A DNA stretch of 29,094 nucleotides from RGIG4034 sp045628945 (GTDB taxonomy: Bacteria > Bacillota > Clostridia > Lachnospirales > Lachnospiraceae). Where the stretch lies: contig JAZQQG010000043.1 in the NCBI GenBank assembly GCA_045628945.1, forward strand, positions 1 to 29,094, read 5' to 3'. The notes beneath the pieces were generated by a model. It had not been told where the DNA came from. It made no database searches and was given only the letters and a program-made list of their open reading frames with translations. A program made the position numbers and the translations under genes. Below, one piece after another: positions 1 through 8,055 of the stretch. Position 1 is the stretch's first letter, and every line of letters starts with the position of its first letter.

Positions 1-94
1 AATTTTCATCTTTGATACCTTCCGGTGTCTCTGGCCATTTACCTTCATGATACAGATCAATACATTCTAAAATAAATTCTTTACTGTAACGCAT
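1..94 (-). CDS. IS3/IS150-type transposase, N-terminal fragment cut by the window edge
   Basis: The 31 visible codons begin MRYSKEFILECIDLYHEGKW and continue PETPEGI. This resembles the N-terminal helix-turn-helix of IS3-family OrfA-type transposases found in Clostridia; the family call is from memory of that pattern, not from a search. The ATG is at 92-94, with an AGAAAGGGG ribosome site just upstream on the minus strand. The rest lies to the left of the window, so it cannot be judged whether the element is intact. The ribosome site is embedded in the hairpin at 101-132. Confidence 0.6.
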   Translation of the reverse strand, partial: MRYSKEFILECIDLYHEGKWPETPEGIKDEN

Positions 95-100
95 AAAAAT

Positions 101-132
101 ACCCCTTTCTCTGGTTGTCCAGAAAAAGGGGT
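101..132 (-). terminator. Hairpin with T-run, overlapping the transposase ribosome site
   Basis: Arms 101-114 and 119-132 are inverted repeats of 14 nt with one mismatch and a 4-nt loop. On the minus strand the stem is followed by ATTTTT, so it can act as an intrinsic terminator for the operon that ends with the phosphatase gene. The same stem contains the AGAAAGGGG ribosome site of the transposase gene. Transcripts reading in from the operon would therefore hide that site. Confidence 0.6.
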
Positions 133-138
133 ACATAT

Positions 139-155
139 CAAAGCTCCGGGCTTTG
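139..155 (-). other. Small stem-loop just after the phosphatase stop codon
   Basis: CAAAGC and GCTTTG form a perfect 6-bp stem around a 5-nt loop immediately downstream of the stop codon. No T-run follows on the minus strand, so it is more likely an mRNA 3'-end stabiliser or part of a compound terminator with the hairpin at 101-132. Confidence 0.3.
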
Positions 156-156
156 T

Positions 157-1149
157 TTATACTCGATCATTATAGTCATATCGCACGATCTCACAGTTTT
201 GTACGCCGTGAGCTGCGTATTCTTCATTGGTCATCTCATGGAAATAAGAATGAATTGCTCGGGCAATTCCGTTATGTGCCACCAGAAGATATACCTTATC
301 CGGCTCCTTCTGAAGCTCCTCAATCAGACCATAGATTCGATGGCAAAGCTTCATCATGCTCTCTCCGCCCTCGTAGGTCTGAAGAAATTCCGCTTTGGCG
401 GCCCGGAAATCTTCCCCGTCTCTCGGTGTGGATTCCCATTTTCCGAAATCCTGTTCCACCAGACGAACCTCCACTCTGGCAGGAACCTGCGTAACCTTCG
501 AAATCTCCATGGCTGTATCTCTTGCACGGCTGAGCGGGGAATAGAGAATCTCATCAAAATGAATCCCCGTATCAAGAATATGTCTTGCAAGCTCCCGTGC
601 CTGCGCATGCCCTTTTTCGGTTAACGGGCTGTCGGTTGCTCCGCAAATCTTATTCTCCACGTTCCATACAGTCTGCCCGTGGCGAACAAAATAGAAATGT
701 CCTTTCAGAACCTTCGGCATACGGTCCACCAGATATCGGTACCGTGCTCGTTTCTCTTCCTTGAAGAAATGATCCGCCGACTCACGATCCTGCAAGAGGG
801 AACAATCATAGATCAGGTCCTTGGCCTTTGGGCCGAACTGCTCGCTTGTCAGGTCAAAAAGAATATCTCCCACGCGGTTATAGCAATGTAATCCGCCACT
901 CTCCGTACGCAATGCATAGACCTCGCCTCCGAAGATATCCTGTGCCAAAAAGGCCGTAATCGAGCATTGCCCAAGGGTAGGATTCGCCATAGACCATTCG
1001 TCCCGCATCCGTGGGGCACAGGTATCCGCACACCAAATCTTCTTCAGACGTTCATATAAATCCAAGGGGGTGTCAATTCCACGATACAAGGCATTCACCG
1101 CATGTACCTTATCCGCACTCTCCCAACCATAGAAACCATACACTCTCAT
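157..1149 (-). CDS. YunG-like domain fused to a histidine phosphatase
   Basis: The 330-residue protein has two parts. Residues about 20-115 contain WSMANPTLGQCSITAFLAQD, GGLHCYN and FDLTSEQF, matching the YunG-like family as I recall it. Residues about 150-330 are a histidine phosphatase (phosphoglycerate mutase-like) domain: RHGQT at 156-160 with the phospho-accepting His157, SPLSRARDTA around 204-213, and a late AHNG motif. The ATG at 1147-1149 follows a GGAGAA ribosome site. It is the last gene of the catabolic cluster, 54 bp after the membrane protein gene. In Bacillus subtilis yunG lies beside the puc purine genes, so the neighbourhood is suggestive. The substrate is unknown; a phosphorylated small molecule is a guess. 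Confidence 0.75.
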   Translation of the reverse strand: MRVYGFYGWESADKVHAVNALYRGIDTPLDLYERLKKIWCADTCAPRMRDEWSMANPTLGQCSITAFLAQDIFGGEVYALRTESGGLHCYNRVGDILFDLTSEQFGPKAKDLIYDCSLLQDRESADHFFKEEKRARYRYLVDRMPKVLKGHFYFVRHGQTVWNVENKICGATDSPLTEKGHAQARELARHILDTGIHFDEILYSPLSRARDTAMEISKVTQVPARVEVRLVEQDFGKWESTPRDGEDFRAAKAEFLQTYEGGESMMKLCHRIYGLIEELQKEPDKVYLLVAHNGIARAIHSYFHEMTNEEYAAHGVQNCEIVRYDYNDRV

Positions 1150-1203
1150 CGGTTCTCCTCACTCTCCGGTCTTGTGATTTTACTGTCCGTTGTATTCAGT
1201 ATA

Positions 1204-1827
1204 TCACATTCGGAAAATCTCGGTAGACACCTTATTACTAAATTGAATCATGGGCCCGGATAGCAGAATCGTAAACACCGTACAGATTCCGGCGTGTCCG
1301 CCAAGCAGCATACCGCTTCCCACTACCAATAAATCCAAGAGAATTCGAACCACCCGGATGGGAAAGGCATTCTTCTCTGCAATGGAAAAGGTTACCGCTT
1401 CATAGGAACCGCGACCAAGCTTTGCCGAAGCATACATTCCGGTTCCCACAGCAAAAATCATAATTCCCGCAAGCATAATAAAAAAGCACAGGATTCGATT
1501 CTCGGGATACCGCTGAATCGTGGCAAAAATATCTACAAAAAGACTATAAAATATCTGGTACAAAAGTGTACCGATATGAATCTGCTTACGGTCATAGAGC
1601 AACACGGCAAGAATCATTACAATCGCAATCAGTAGCGAGGCTAACCCTAAGGAAATCGAAAAGTTATGCGCCACGCCCTGCCAAAGAACCGCAAGTGTCG
1701 CACTGCCGTATCCGGCCCCAAGCGCCAATGTGATTCCATAGGCAGAGATAACCGCTCCCACAATGATAACAATAATCCTTTTCACGATATTCTTAATCGC
1801 TAACGATCTGTGTTCCGCTCTTTCCAT
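1204..1827 (-). CDS. YczE/YyaS/YitT-like integral membrane protein
   Basis: About 207 residues with roughly five hydrophobic segments (for example the runs at about residues 16-35, 58-80, 112-130 and 155-180). The GAGYGSATLAVLWQGVAHNF region is typical of the YczE/YitT-like family (DUF6198 as I recall). The ATG at 1825-1827 was chosen; a TTG one codon upstream is possible. The gene start overlaps the 3' end of carbamate kinase by 35 bp, and an AAGGA site lies inside arcC, indicating co-transcription and probably translational coupling. Transport substrate is unknown. Its place in the cluster makes a role in substrate entry or product exit plausible, but nothing in the sequence proves it. Confidence 0.7.
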   Translation of the reverse strand: MERAEHRSLAIKNIVKRIIVIIVGAVISAYGITLALGAGYGSATLAVLWQGVAHNFSISLGLASLLIAIVMILAVLLYDRKQIHIGTLLYQIFYSLFVDIFATIQRYPENRILCFFIMLAGIMIFAVGTGMYASAKLGRGSYEAVTFSIAEKNAFPIRVVRILLDLLVVGSGMLLGGHAGICTVFTILLSGPMIQFSNKVSTEIFRM

Positions 1828-2719
1828 CAATGATATCCTTCAGCTTATCCAACGTTCCTATCACAGCCAAACGGCCGTTTCCTCCGGAAACAAAGTTCTT
1901 GGCCGCCGACACCTTTGGAAGCATACTGCCCTTGGAGAACTGACCTTCGTCAATATATTGCTCCAGCTCGTTTGCCGCTATTCGCTTCAAATTCTTCTGA
2001 TTCGGCTTCCCGAAATGAATGGCGACATACTCAACCGCAGTCAGTAAAACGAGGCAGTCGGCACCAATCTCCTGCGCAAGCAACTCCGCGGTATAATCCT
2101 TATCAATCACCGCTTCGATTCCGTGAAGTTCTCCGTCCTCTTCATAGACCGGGATTCCTCCACCGCCACCGGCAATCACAATGCTGCCGCTCTCGATTAA
2201 CTTCTTGATTACCGCAATTTCTTCGATGCGTTTCGGTTTGGGTGATGACACCACACGACGGTAGCCACGTCCGGAATCCTCCACATAAGGAACCTTCTCC
2301 TCTGCCATCTTGCGCTCCGCCTCTTCCTTGGTGAAAAAAGGACCAATCGGCTTCGTCGGTTCGGAAAAGAGTGCCTCATCGCGGTCGACAATTACCTGCG
2401 TCAGTACCGTAACGATATCCGCCTCGACCTTCTTTGCCCTAAGTGAATTGCCTAATTCCTTCTGCAATATATACCCGATCATCGCCTGTGTCATAGCACC
2501 GCACTCATCAATCGAATTCTCTTCAATTATACCATGGGCGCATTGATTCTGGATAACAATCTTTCCGATTTGCGGCCCGTTTCCGTGAACCAGAACGACA
2601 CGATGATTCTTATGGATCAATGTGGCAATGCAATCGGAAATCTCCTTCAAAACAATATCCAATTCATCCTTGTTGGCTTCCAATGCATTTCCGCCAATTG
2701 CAATTACGTAAGTACTCAT
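1793..2719 (-). CDS. arcC: Carbamate kinase
   Basis: Catalyses carbamoyl phosphate + ADP to carbamate + ATP in the cytoplasm; carbamate then falls apart to ammonia and CO2. The 308-residue length fits the family. Visible motifs are IGGNALE near the N-terminus, HGNGPQIG, AGGGGGIPV and the VIDKDYTAELLAQEIGADC segment that belongs to the nucleotide-binding fold. The ATG at 2717-2719 has an AGAGGA site 8 nt upstream. It starts 15 bp after allG ends and follows the three carbamoyltransferase subunit genes. That is the arrangement expected when carbamoyl phosphate from phosphorolysis is converted to ATP. No arginine deiminase or ornithine carbamoyltransferase gene is nearby. Confidence 0.95.
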   Translation of the reverse strand: MSTYVIAIGGNALEANKDELDIVLKEISDCIATLIHKNHRVVLVHGNGPQIGKIVIQNQCAHGIIEENSIDECGAMTQAMIGYILQKELGNSLRAKKVEADIVTVLTQVIVDRDEALFSEPTKPIGPFFTKEEAERKMAEEKVPYVEDSGRGYRRVVSSPKPKRIEEIAVIKKLIESGSIVIAGGGGGIPVYEEDGELHGIEAVIDKDYTAELLAQEIGADCLVLLTAVEYVAIHFGKPNQKNLKRIAANELEQYIDEGQFSKGSMLPKVSAAKNFVSGGNGRLAVIGTLDKLKDIIDGKSGTQIVSD

Positions 2720-2734
2720 AGGCAATATCCTCTT

Positions 2735-4150
2735 TTACAGGTGGTACTTCTCCACAAAGTAGAGTAATGCTTTATAGAAACACTCCATCGGAGGGTTAAC
2801 AACTCCGGCTCCGATCTGGCCGACACCTGCGTCCTTGTGTGCAATACCGGTATTGATTACCGGAAGGGTATCGTTTTCGATTACTTTTAACATATCAATT
2901 CCCAATGCACATCCCTTGAAATTCAATGCAGGAATCTGATAGGAGGGATTAATCTCCGTAGTAATGCTGTACATTCTCTTGGAGGTAGCAACGGCGTCAT
3001 CCGTCGTTCCTCCGACAAACTGTACAATGGCGGGCGCTCCACCCATGGCAAAGCCACCGATTCCCATGGTCTCGGTAATCGCACTGTCACCGATATCACG
3101 GCATGCATCGTCCTGCGTATATCCGGGGAAATAAAGACCCTGAATAAACTGGGACTCTCCCGTAAACCACCGGTCACTTCCGCAACCGCTTACCTTAATT
3201 CCAAACTCCACACCGTTACGGGCCATTACATTCAGAATCGTCGAATATTCGACATTCTCACCTGCCTTCAGCATAATCTTGCAAGCAGGCATCGAAATAT
3301 TTAAGAAGTAGTGATCGTTGCCGGCAATGAACTCCAATGCCTTCATCGCGCGCTCACGGTCCGGCTCCGATTGAAGAATCAAGAGGCTGATCTGCTTATA
3401 AAACAGGGAGGTTGCCGCCTTATTACGGTTATGACACTCATCTCCCATCTGCAGTGCCTGTGCGGTTAAAAGTTTAATATCGATACCGTCGGTTAACGAC
3501 AATGCTTTTTTAAGAACCGGCATGAAGTCATCGCGAAGGTAACGAAGTCTGGTCAATACCTCCTCGGAATAGGCTCCGAATCGAAGCACCTTTCCAAGAC
3601 CCTCATTCACACTGCAATATGCATAACGATCATTGGTAACATCCTTAATAATATGAACCGGCATGGATGCGGACAGAATTCCGGCCATCGGACCGACTGC
3701 ACTGTATTCATGGCAGGGTTCAAAATGAATCTTACCGGCCTCAATCAGAGCGATTGCTTCCTCCTTGGTCGTTGCCAGATCCTCGAACATCAACGCACCG
3801 ATAATGGCGCCCTGCATCGGTCCGCACATATTCTTCCACTCAATGGGAGGACCTGCATGCAGAATGGTAGTCTTCGTCATTCCCGGCACACAATTGATTG
3901 CCAGATCGGCATCCACTAACATTGGCTTCGAGGCTTTGATCATTTCAATTGCAAGAGTATTGGCAAGATCAATTTGCTCCTTGATTGCAGACACCTTATC
4001 CAGGGCCTCCACAATCTCCTTCCGTCCTCCGGCAATCGGCTTCCACTCTACATTGGTGGCCGAAATTCCCTGTGCATGGACATCCGTTGCAAATCGCTTC
4101 AATCCAACATTAATAACATTCAGACTCTTTTTGCTTAAAAGACCATTCAT
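2735..4150 (-). CDS. allG: AllG-family (YlbE, DUF1116) carbamoyltransferase subunit
   Basis: A 471-residue cytoplasmic protein of the YlbE/DUF1116 family. The N-terminus SLNVINVGLKRFATDVHAQG followed by a VEWKPIAGG segment is characteristic. In the oxamate carbamoyltransferase complex AllFGH this subunit works with FdrA/AllF and AllH on oxalurate + phosphate to give oxamate + carbamoyl phosphate. The ATG at 4148-4150 was preferred over a GTG three codons upstream because the GGGGGTG ribosome site is better spaced. It follows fdrA by 12 bp. The cluster has no oxalurate-forming genes, so the physiological substrate may be a different carbamoyl-amide, most likely carboxybiuret. Confidence 0.88.
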   Translation of the reverse strand: MNGLLSKKSLNVINVGLKRFATDVHAQGISATNVEWKPIAGGRKEIVEALDKVSAIKEQIDLANTLAIEMIKASKPMLVDADLAINCVPGMTKTTILHAGPPIEWKNMCGPMQGAIIGALMFEDLATTKEEAIALIEAGKIHFEPCHEYSAVGPMAGILSASMPVHIIKDVTNDRYAYCSVNEGLGKVLRFGAYSEEVLTRLRYLRDDFMPVLKKALSLTDGIDIKLLTAQALQMGDECHNRNKAATSLFYKQISLLILQSEPDRERAMKALEFIAGNDHYFLNISMPACKIMLKAGENVEYSTILNVMARNGVEFGIKVSGCGSDRWFTGESQFIQGLYFPGYTQDDACRDIGDSAITETMGIGGFAMGGAPAIVQFVGGTTDDAVATSKRMYSITTEINPSYQIPALNFKGCALGIDMLKVIENDTLPVINTGIAHKDAGVGQIGAGVVNPPMECFYKALLYFVEKYHL

Positions 4151-4162
4151 CTTCCACACCCC

Positions 4163-5659
4163 CTATACAAGCTCGTATGCTTTTTTAACAGCATCAATAT
4201 TGCTCTCGGCAACGATACAGCCGGCATCTAACAGAAGTTTTTCGGAACGGCGCTTGTTCTGGTCATCCCGGTCGGTTCCGCAGACATATGTCACAAAGGT
4301 CACTTCAGGGTTTTGTTTCTTCCCTTCAATAATTGCATCGATGGTAGCGCCAACCGGATCCTCATGAGAGCCGTATCCCAATTCAAAATCCAACAGAACA
4401 ACTCCGGTGGTTTTCTGCTTGCAGGCTTCGATAATGCGATCCAGACGAATGGTCGGATCGATCATGGGATGCGGACGTCCGTTGGTGAAGACATCATCGC
4501 CGAGGTCCAAAAGAATATTGCCCTCTAACGAGAACACATCCTTCATCTTTTCTTCCTCCACCTTCGCAATATTGCTGTGGATATCCTTTACACGATTGCG
4601 CAGATAGTAATACGCTTCGGCACAGAGGGTGCCTCCGCAGTACATCCCCAGAATATTTTTTGCGGTTGCTTTTTTCTCCGGAACGCTTTCTGCCTTTTTC
4701 ATAAAGGTCATACCGGAATCCAAGCATACCGCAATCTGAGCTGCTTCCTTCAAAGAACGGCCAAAGATTACGGAATCGGTATCCTCCATCACCTTATCGG
4801 TGGAGAAGTAGATTACAACAGGCTTCGTAATCTCATTATGAATGATCTCCATAATCCGGTCCTTTACCTCGGGAGCAGGGACTTTCGAAACAATTACGAT
4901 GGTCTTGGTATTCTCATCCGCCTGGAGCATTCTGAGTCCGTCAATCATCATAATGCCGCCGATATCGGACGTAAGATCACGACCGCCGACACCGATTGCA
5001 TTGGAGATACCTCCGCCGAAACGATCCACCAAAACCATCATTTCCTGCATTCCGGTTCCCGAAGCTCCGACGATACCGACCGTACCTTCATTGACCACAT
5101 TCGCAAAGCACAAAGCGGTATGATTGATATAGGCGGTACCACAGTCGGGGCCCATCACAAGAAGGTCCTTCTCATGTGCATACTGCTTCAGTGCCAATTC
5201 TTCTTCAATCGCGACATTATCGCTGAAAAGCATTACGTTCATTCCAAGTTTCAATGCATTCATTGCTTCTCTCGCAGCGTGCTCCCCCGGAACGGATATA
5301 ATAACCATATCGGCCTCGGGATGATTTCCCTTGGCTGCCTTCACCGATTTGTAGACTTCTTCCTTCTCCTCGGAGGCGTTCTTGTCGCCCTTTAGTTTCT
5401 CTTCCACCAGGGCCGTAATGTCTGTCGGTTCCATGCCGTCCTCACACATCGCGGCAATTACAAGATCATTCTCCGTGCAAGCTGCAATCTCCTCCGTCAT
5501 CAAACCGACTCTGGCGAGTAGTTCCTTATTCATATCCGTTGCCATTGAAATCACCGCATCCAGAACACCTTCCGTTTTCTTGATTGCCGCGGAGATCGAC
5601 ATTAATGTCACTGAGTCAAAATAAGAATTCTTTCTGATTTCTACAATCTTCTTGCTCAT
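4163..5659 (-). CDS. fdrA: FdrA/AllF-family carbamoyltransferase subunit
   Basis: A 498-residue member of the FdrA family, which has acyl-CoA synthetase-like (succinyl-CoA ligase-type) folds. Key segments are GIVGASGTGMQEM (about 195-207), IGVGGRDLTSDIGG (about 222-235), MGPDCGTAYIN (about 169-179) and the C-terminal LLDLGDDVFTNGRPHPMIDP (about 383-402). FdrA is the large subunit of oxamate carbamoyltransferase AllFGH in E. coli, where the protein is somewhat longer (about 555 residues). The start is the ATG at 5657-5659 with an AGGGAG site; a GTG three codons upstream is less likely. It lies 23 bp after allH and 12 bp before allG. Confidence 0.9.
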   Translation of the reverse strand: MSKKIVEIRKNSYFDSVTLMSISAAIKKTEGVLDAVISMATDMNKELLARVGLMTEEIAACTENDLVIAAMCEDGMEPTDITALVEEKLKGDKNASEEKEEVYKSVKAAKGNHPEADMVIISVPGEHAAREAMNALKLGMNVMLFSDNVAIEEELALKQYAHEKDLLVMGPDCGTAYINHTALCFANVVNEGTVGIVGASGTGMQEMMVLVDRFGGGISNAIGVGGRDLTSDIGGIMMIDGLRMLQADENTKTIVIVSKVPAPEVKDRIMEIIHNEITKPVVIYFSTDKVMEDTDSVIFGRSLKEAAQIAVCLDSGMTFMKKAESVPEKKATAKNILGMYCGGTLCAEAYYYLRNRVKDIHSNIAKVEEEKMKDVFSLEGNILLDLGDDVFTNGRPHPMIDPTIRLDRIIEACKQKTTGVVLLDFELGYGSHEDPVGATIDAIIEGKKQNPEVTFVTYVCGTDRDDQNKRRSEKLLLDAGCIVAESNIDAVKKAYELV

Positions 5660-5682
5660 AGTTCTCACTCCCTTTTGCTGTA

Positions 5683-6531
5683 TTATTCTGATTTCATCAA
5701 ATGTAATGCTGTCAAAATACCGATGAGCGTATCCGTACCCGAGGTTTCTCCAAATTGAAGAATTGCATGAACCGACTTCTTCACCGTGGCAGTCCTTTTG
5801 TCGGAAAGTCCCTCAAGAAAATCCAGTTCACTTCTTCTTGCCTTACCGTTTCCTGCATTCAGAATCATCTGACGACTGATTCGATTGGTCTTCTTAAGAA
5901 CCGGTTCCACAATTGCAAGAAGGGTCGAATGCAAGTCAGGCCGAAGAATCTGTAACGCCAATAGGAAGCCAGCCAAAAAATCATCTCCGGAGGGCGTCAG
6001 TCCGATTCCAAGCCCAACCATCCTTGTGGCACATCGAACATACTCCGTAGGGCACGTCTGCTTCTCAAGGTCACTCAGGATCTCCTCATACATTCCCTGA
6101 AGCGTTGTTTTTTCATCCAATCGAAAATAGGCTCGATACAAGTCCGCCTGCTTCCCGTAGAGTCGAAGCAGTTCCTGCGCTTGTAACACTTTTGCAAAAT
6201 CGATGGTCTTTTCGGTAATCGAAGTCCCTGTAAGTCCTGCGAAGTAGGTGATTCCCCCCCGCAATTCGATATCGGTACCGTCGGGAAGCAGGATTTGTTC
6301 TTTGGAAACACGAATCTGCCTGCCGACCTGGTCTGCATAACGCAGAAAGGAATCCGAAAAATCCGTGAGAATACTGTCGGGTGCCTCTTCCGCATCTGCC
6401 ATCATCACCGCAACAATTCTTTCCCCGATTGACAGGTTCATTACATGCGAATAGACCGAGTAAACGGTGCCGCTATTATATGCTTGTATCAATGCCGGAA
6501 GGCTGTCTTCCACGCGGATTGCTCTCATCAT
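5683..6531 (-). CDS. allH: AllH-family (DUF2877, YlbF) carbamoyltransferase subunit
   Basis: A 282-residue protein with the hallmark DUF2877 motif GLGIGLTPSGDDFLAGF at about residues 174-190. This family is the third subunit (AllH) of oxamate carbamoyltransferase. Two ATG codons in tandem end at 6531 and 6528; an AGGGAT site lies immediately upstream, so the second ATG may be the real start (one residue shorter). It follows the amidase gene by 36 bp and precedes fdrA by 23 bp. The order H-F-G-carbamate kinase indicates that all four act together. Confidence 0.88.
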   Translation of the reverse strand: MMRAIRVEDSLPALIQAYNSGTVYSVYSHVMNLSIGERIVAVMMADAEEAPDSILTDFSDSFLRYADQVGRQIRVSKEQILLPDGTDIELRGGITYFAGLTGTSITEKTIDFAKVLQAQELLRLYGKQADLYRAYFRLDEKTTLQGMYEEILSDLEKQTCPTEYVRCATRMVGLGIGLTPSGDDFLAGFLLALQILRPDLHSTLLAIVEPVLKKTNRISRQMILNAGNGKARRSELDFLEGLSDKRTATVKKSVHAILQFGETSGTDTLIGILTALHLMKSE

Positions 6532-6567
6532 ATCCCTGCTTTTTTGCCTATTGTTTCACGAGGGCGA

Positions 6568-7899
6568 TTATTTCAAGGCCTTCGCAAGTCCCATGACAAG
6601 ATGCTCGTTATTGGCCGTCGAGAAGAAGGTCACACCAAAGGGCATCTCTTCCTCCATGGTCGCAGTGGGCACCGCCAGGGCACACATATTCAAAAGATTA
6701 CAGTGATTCGTGTAACGACCCATATCACTGTTGGTTTCAATCGGATTCTCACGAACCTGATCTCTTGTATAGGTTCCGGCATTGGTAGGGAATACCAAAA
6801 CCGCTTCCTCTAACAGATTGTTGCTTCTTCTCTCATATTCACGGAGCTTATGGAAGGTCTTGTAGAGCGCTTCCGCAGTATAATCCGGTCGGTTGCCGGA
6901 CTCCAGAATGGTCTTGGTCACCGGGAAAATCGCCTCCGGATTCGCCGATACATACTCCCCGAGATCCGACCAGCGTTCCGCAACGCAAGGACCGCCGTAA
7001 AGAAGCAGGGCAGCTTCCTGATAGAAGTCCGTGTCGACCTCCTCCACCGGAATTCCCGTCTCTTTCAAACGTGCAACGGAAACCTCCCATGCGCGCTTGT
7101 AATTGTCTGCAAAGGGTCCGTAGAAGTGAATGGCCGACTTCGGAATATATACCTTCTTCGGAAGAGCATTCTCCTTCCGCTCAATCTTCTTGGACCAACG
7201 ATCCAACGCATCATAACCGCGGGCAACCCGATCGACCAGCTCCGCATCCTCCAGGTTGCAGGCAAATACCGTTACGCAATCCAAGCTTGCACAAGCAGGA
7301 ACAACGCCGCGATTCGGCCACGCTCCCACGGTCGGCTTCAGTCCCACCAGATTATTTAAACTTGCAGGAACACGTCCGGAACCGGCGGTATCCGTACCCA
7401 GCGAGAACACCGCTTCCCCCAGTGCCACCGCCACGGCAGATCCCGCACTGGAACCTCCGCTGATCAGTTCCTCATGAATCGAATTGTGTACCTCCCCATA
7501 AGGGCTTCTGGTTCCCACAAGACCTGTCGCAAACTGATCCATATTCGTCTTTCCCAAAGGAAGTGCTCCCGCCTCAATCAGTCGTGCAACCACAGTCGCA
7601 TTCTCCGAAGGCGTATATGCATATCCCGGACAGGCCGCTGTGGTATCATATCCCAACAGGTCAATATTGTCTTTTACGGCAAAAGGGATTCCCCATAAAG
7701 GTTTCTTCTCATAATCTACAGGACCCAATGCCTCGATATAGGGCATCAGCATCTCCATGGTCGGCTTTTCAATCCAAATATGATATCTGTCATGCTCGGC
7801 CACGCGTTTCACGATTTCCCGAACTACCTCCTCGGGAGTAATCGCACCGCCTGCATACTGCTCTTTTAACCAATCTACTGTAATTCGCTCCGGTATCAT
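6568..7899 (-). CDS. atzF: Allophanate hydrolase, amidase domain only (AtzF-type)
   Basis: Amidase-signature enzyme of 443 residues that hydrolyses allophanate, ultimately to ammonia and CO2. The Ser-cisSer-Lys triad is readable as Lys76 (IPFAVKDNID), Ser150 (ISGGSSAGSA) and Ser174 (LGTDTAGSGR). The spacings (74 and 24) are the same as in AtzF (Lys91, Ser165, Ser189 as I recall). ACPGYAY, GKTNMDQFATGLVGTRSPYG and NRGVVPACASLDCVTVFA are allophanate hydrolase features rather than those of a general amidase. Full-length AtzF is about 600 residues; here the C-terminal domain is missing and is encoded at 11028-11429. The ATG at 7897-7899 has a strong AAGGAGGGG site. It is the first enzyme gene after pucR. 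Confidence 0.9.
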   Translation of the reverse strand: MIPERITVDWLKEQYAGGAITPEEVVREIVKRVAEHDRYHIWIEKPTMEMLMPYIEALGPVDYEKKPLWGIPFAVKDNIDLLGYDTTAACPGYAYTPSENATVVARLIEAGALPLGKTNMDQFATGLVGTRSPYGEVHNSIHEELISGGSSAGSAVAVALGEAVFSLGTDTAGSGRVPASLNNLVGLKPTVGAWPNRGVVPACASLDCVTVFACNLEDAELVDRVARGYDALDRWSKKIERKENALPKKVYIPKSAIHFYGPFADNYKRAWEVSVARLKETGIPVEEVDTDFYQEAALLLYGGPCVAERWSDLGEYVSANPEAIFPVTKTILESGNRPDYTAEALYKTFHKLREYERRSNNLLEEAVLVFPTNAGTYTRDQVRENPIETNSDMGRYTNHCNLLNMCALAVPTATMEEEMPFGVTFFSTANNEHLVMGLAKALK

Positions 7900-7912
7900 T
7901 TCCGTCCCCTCC

Positions 7913-7996
7913 TTAGCAATCGTTTGTATTCAGTGAAATAAAAAAGCTACAGAGGGATCTCTGTAGCTCCTTTGCTATGTGTTCATTATAACACAT
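7913..7996 (-). other. Possible 27-residue leader ORF crossing the pre-atzF terminator
   Basis: An ATG at 7994-7996 preceded by AAGGAGG (only 3 nt spacing) opens a 27-codon frame that starts MCYNEHIAKELQ and ends in a TAA. That TAA forms part of the atzF ribosome site (TAAGGAGGGG). It runs straight through the terminator hairpin at 7945-7968, so its translation could prevent the hairpin from forming and couple to atzF. It may be chance; no homologue is known to me. Confidence 0.25.
7939..7968 (-). terminator. Intrinsic terminator or attenuator between pucR and atzF
   Basis: AGCTACAGAG and its complement CTCTGTAGCT (the outer ten bases of a 24-nt hairpin, 7945-7968) are followed on the minus strand by six T residues. 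It lies after pucR and before atzF. The five downstream enzyme genes must be reached by readthrough or from a promoter near 7985. Confidence 0.8.
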
Positions 7997-7998
7997 AG
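7975..7998 (-). promoter_or_regulatory. Inverted repeat over a TATAAT box upstream of atzF
   Basis: CTATGTGT and ACACATAG form a perfect 8-bp inverted repeat with an 8-bp centre. A minus-strand TATAAT (7985-7990) occupies most of the centre. No good -35 is present 17 bp upstream (AAGGAA), which fits an activator-dependent promoter. PucR is the obvious candidate binder, but this is inference. Confidence 0.4.
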
Positions 7999-8055
7999 GC
8001 CTCCTTATTCCTTGTTATCAAAAAACAAGCTTTTGTTCATTTCTTTGTATAATGT

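Noticed and set aside
4577..5395. A 272-codon plus-strand frame opposite fdrA
   Set aside because: Fully contained opposite fdrA, whose family identity is clear; no ribosome site or known motif.
1793..6531. Assignment of AllFGH and carbamate kinase to the classical allantoin/oxalurate pathway
   Set aside because: No allantoinase, allantoate amidohydrolase, ureidoglycine or ureidoglycolate gene is in the cluster; cyanuric acid and allophanate hydrolases are there instead. It remains the main alternative if those genes lie elsewhere.
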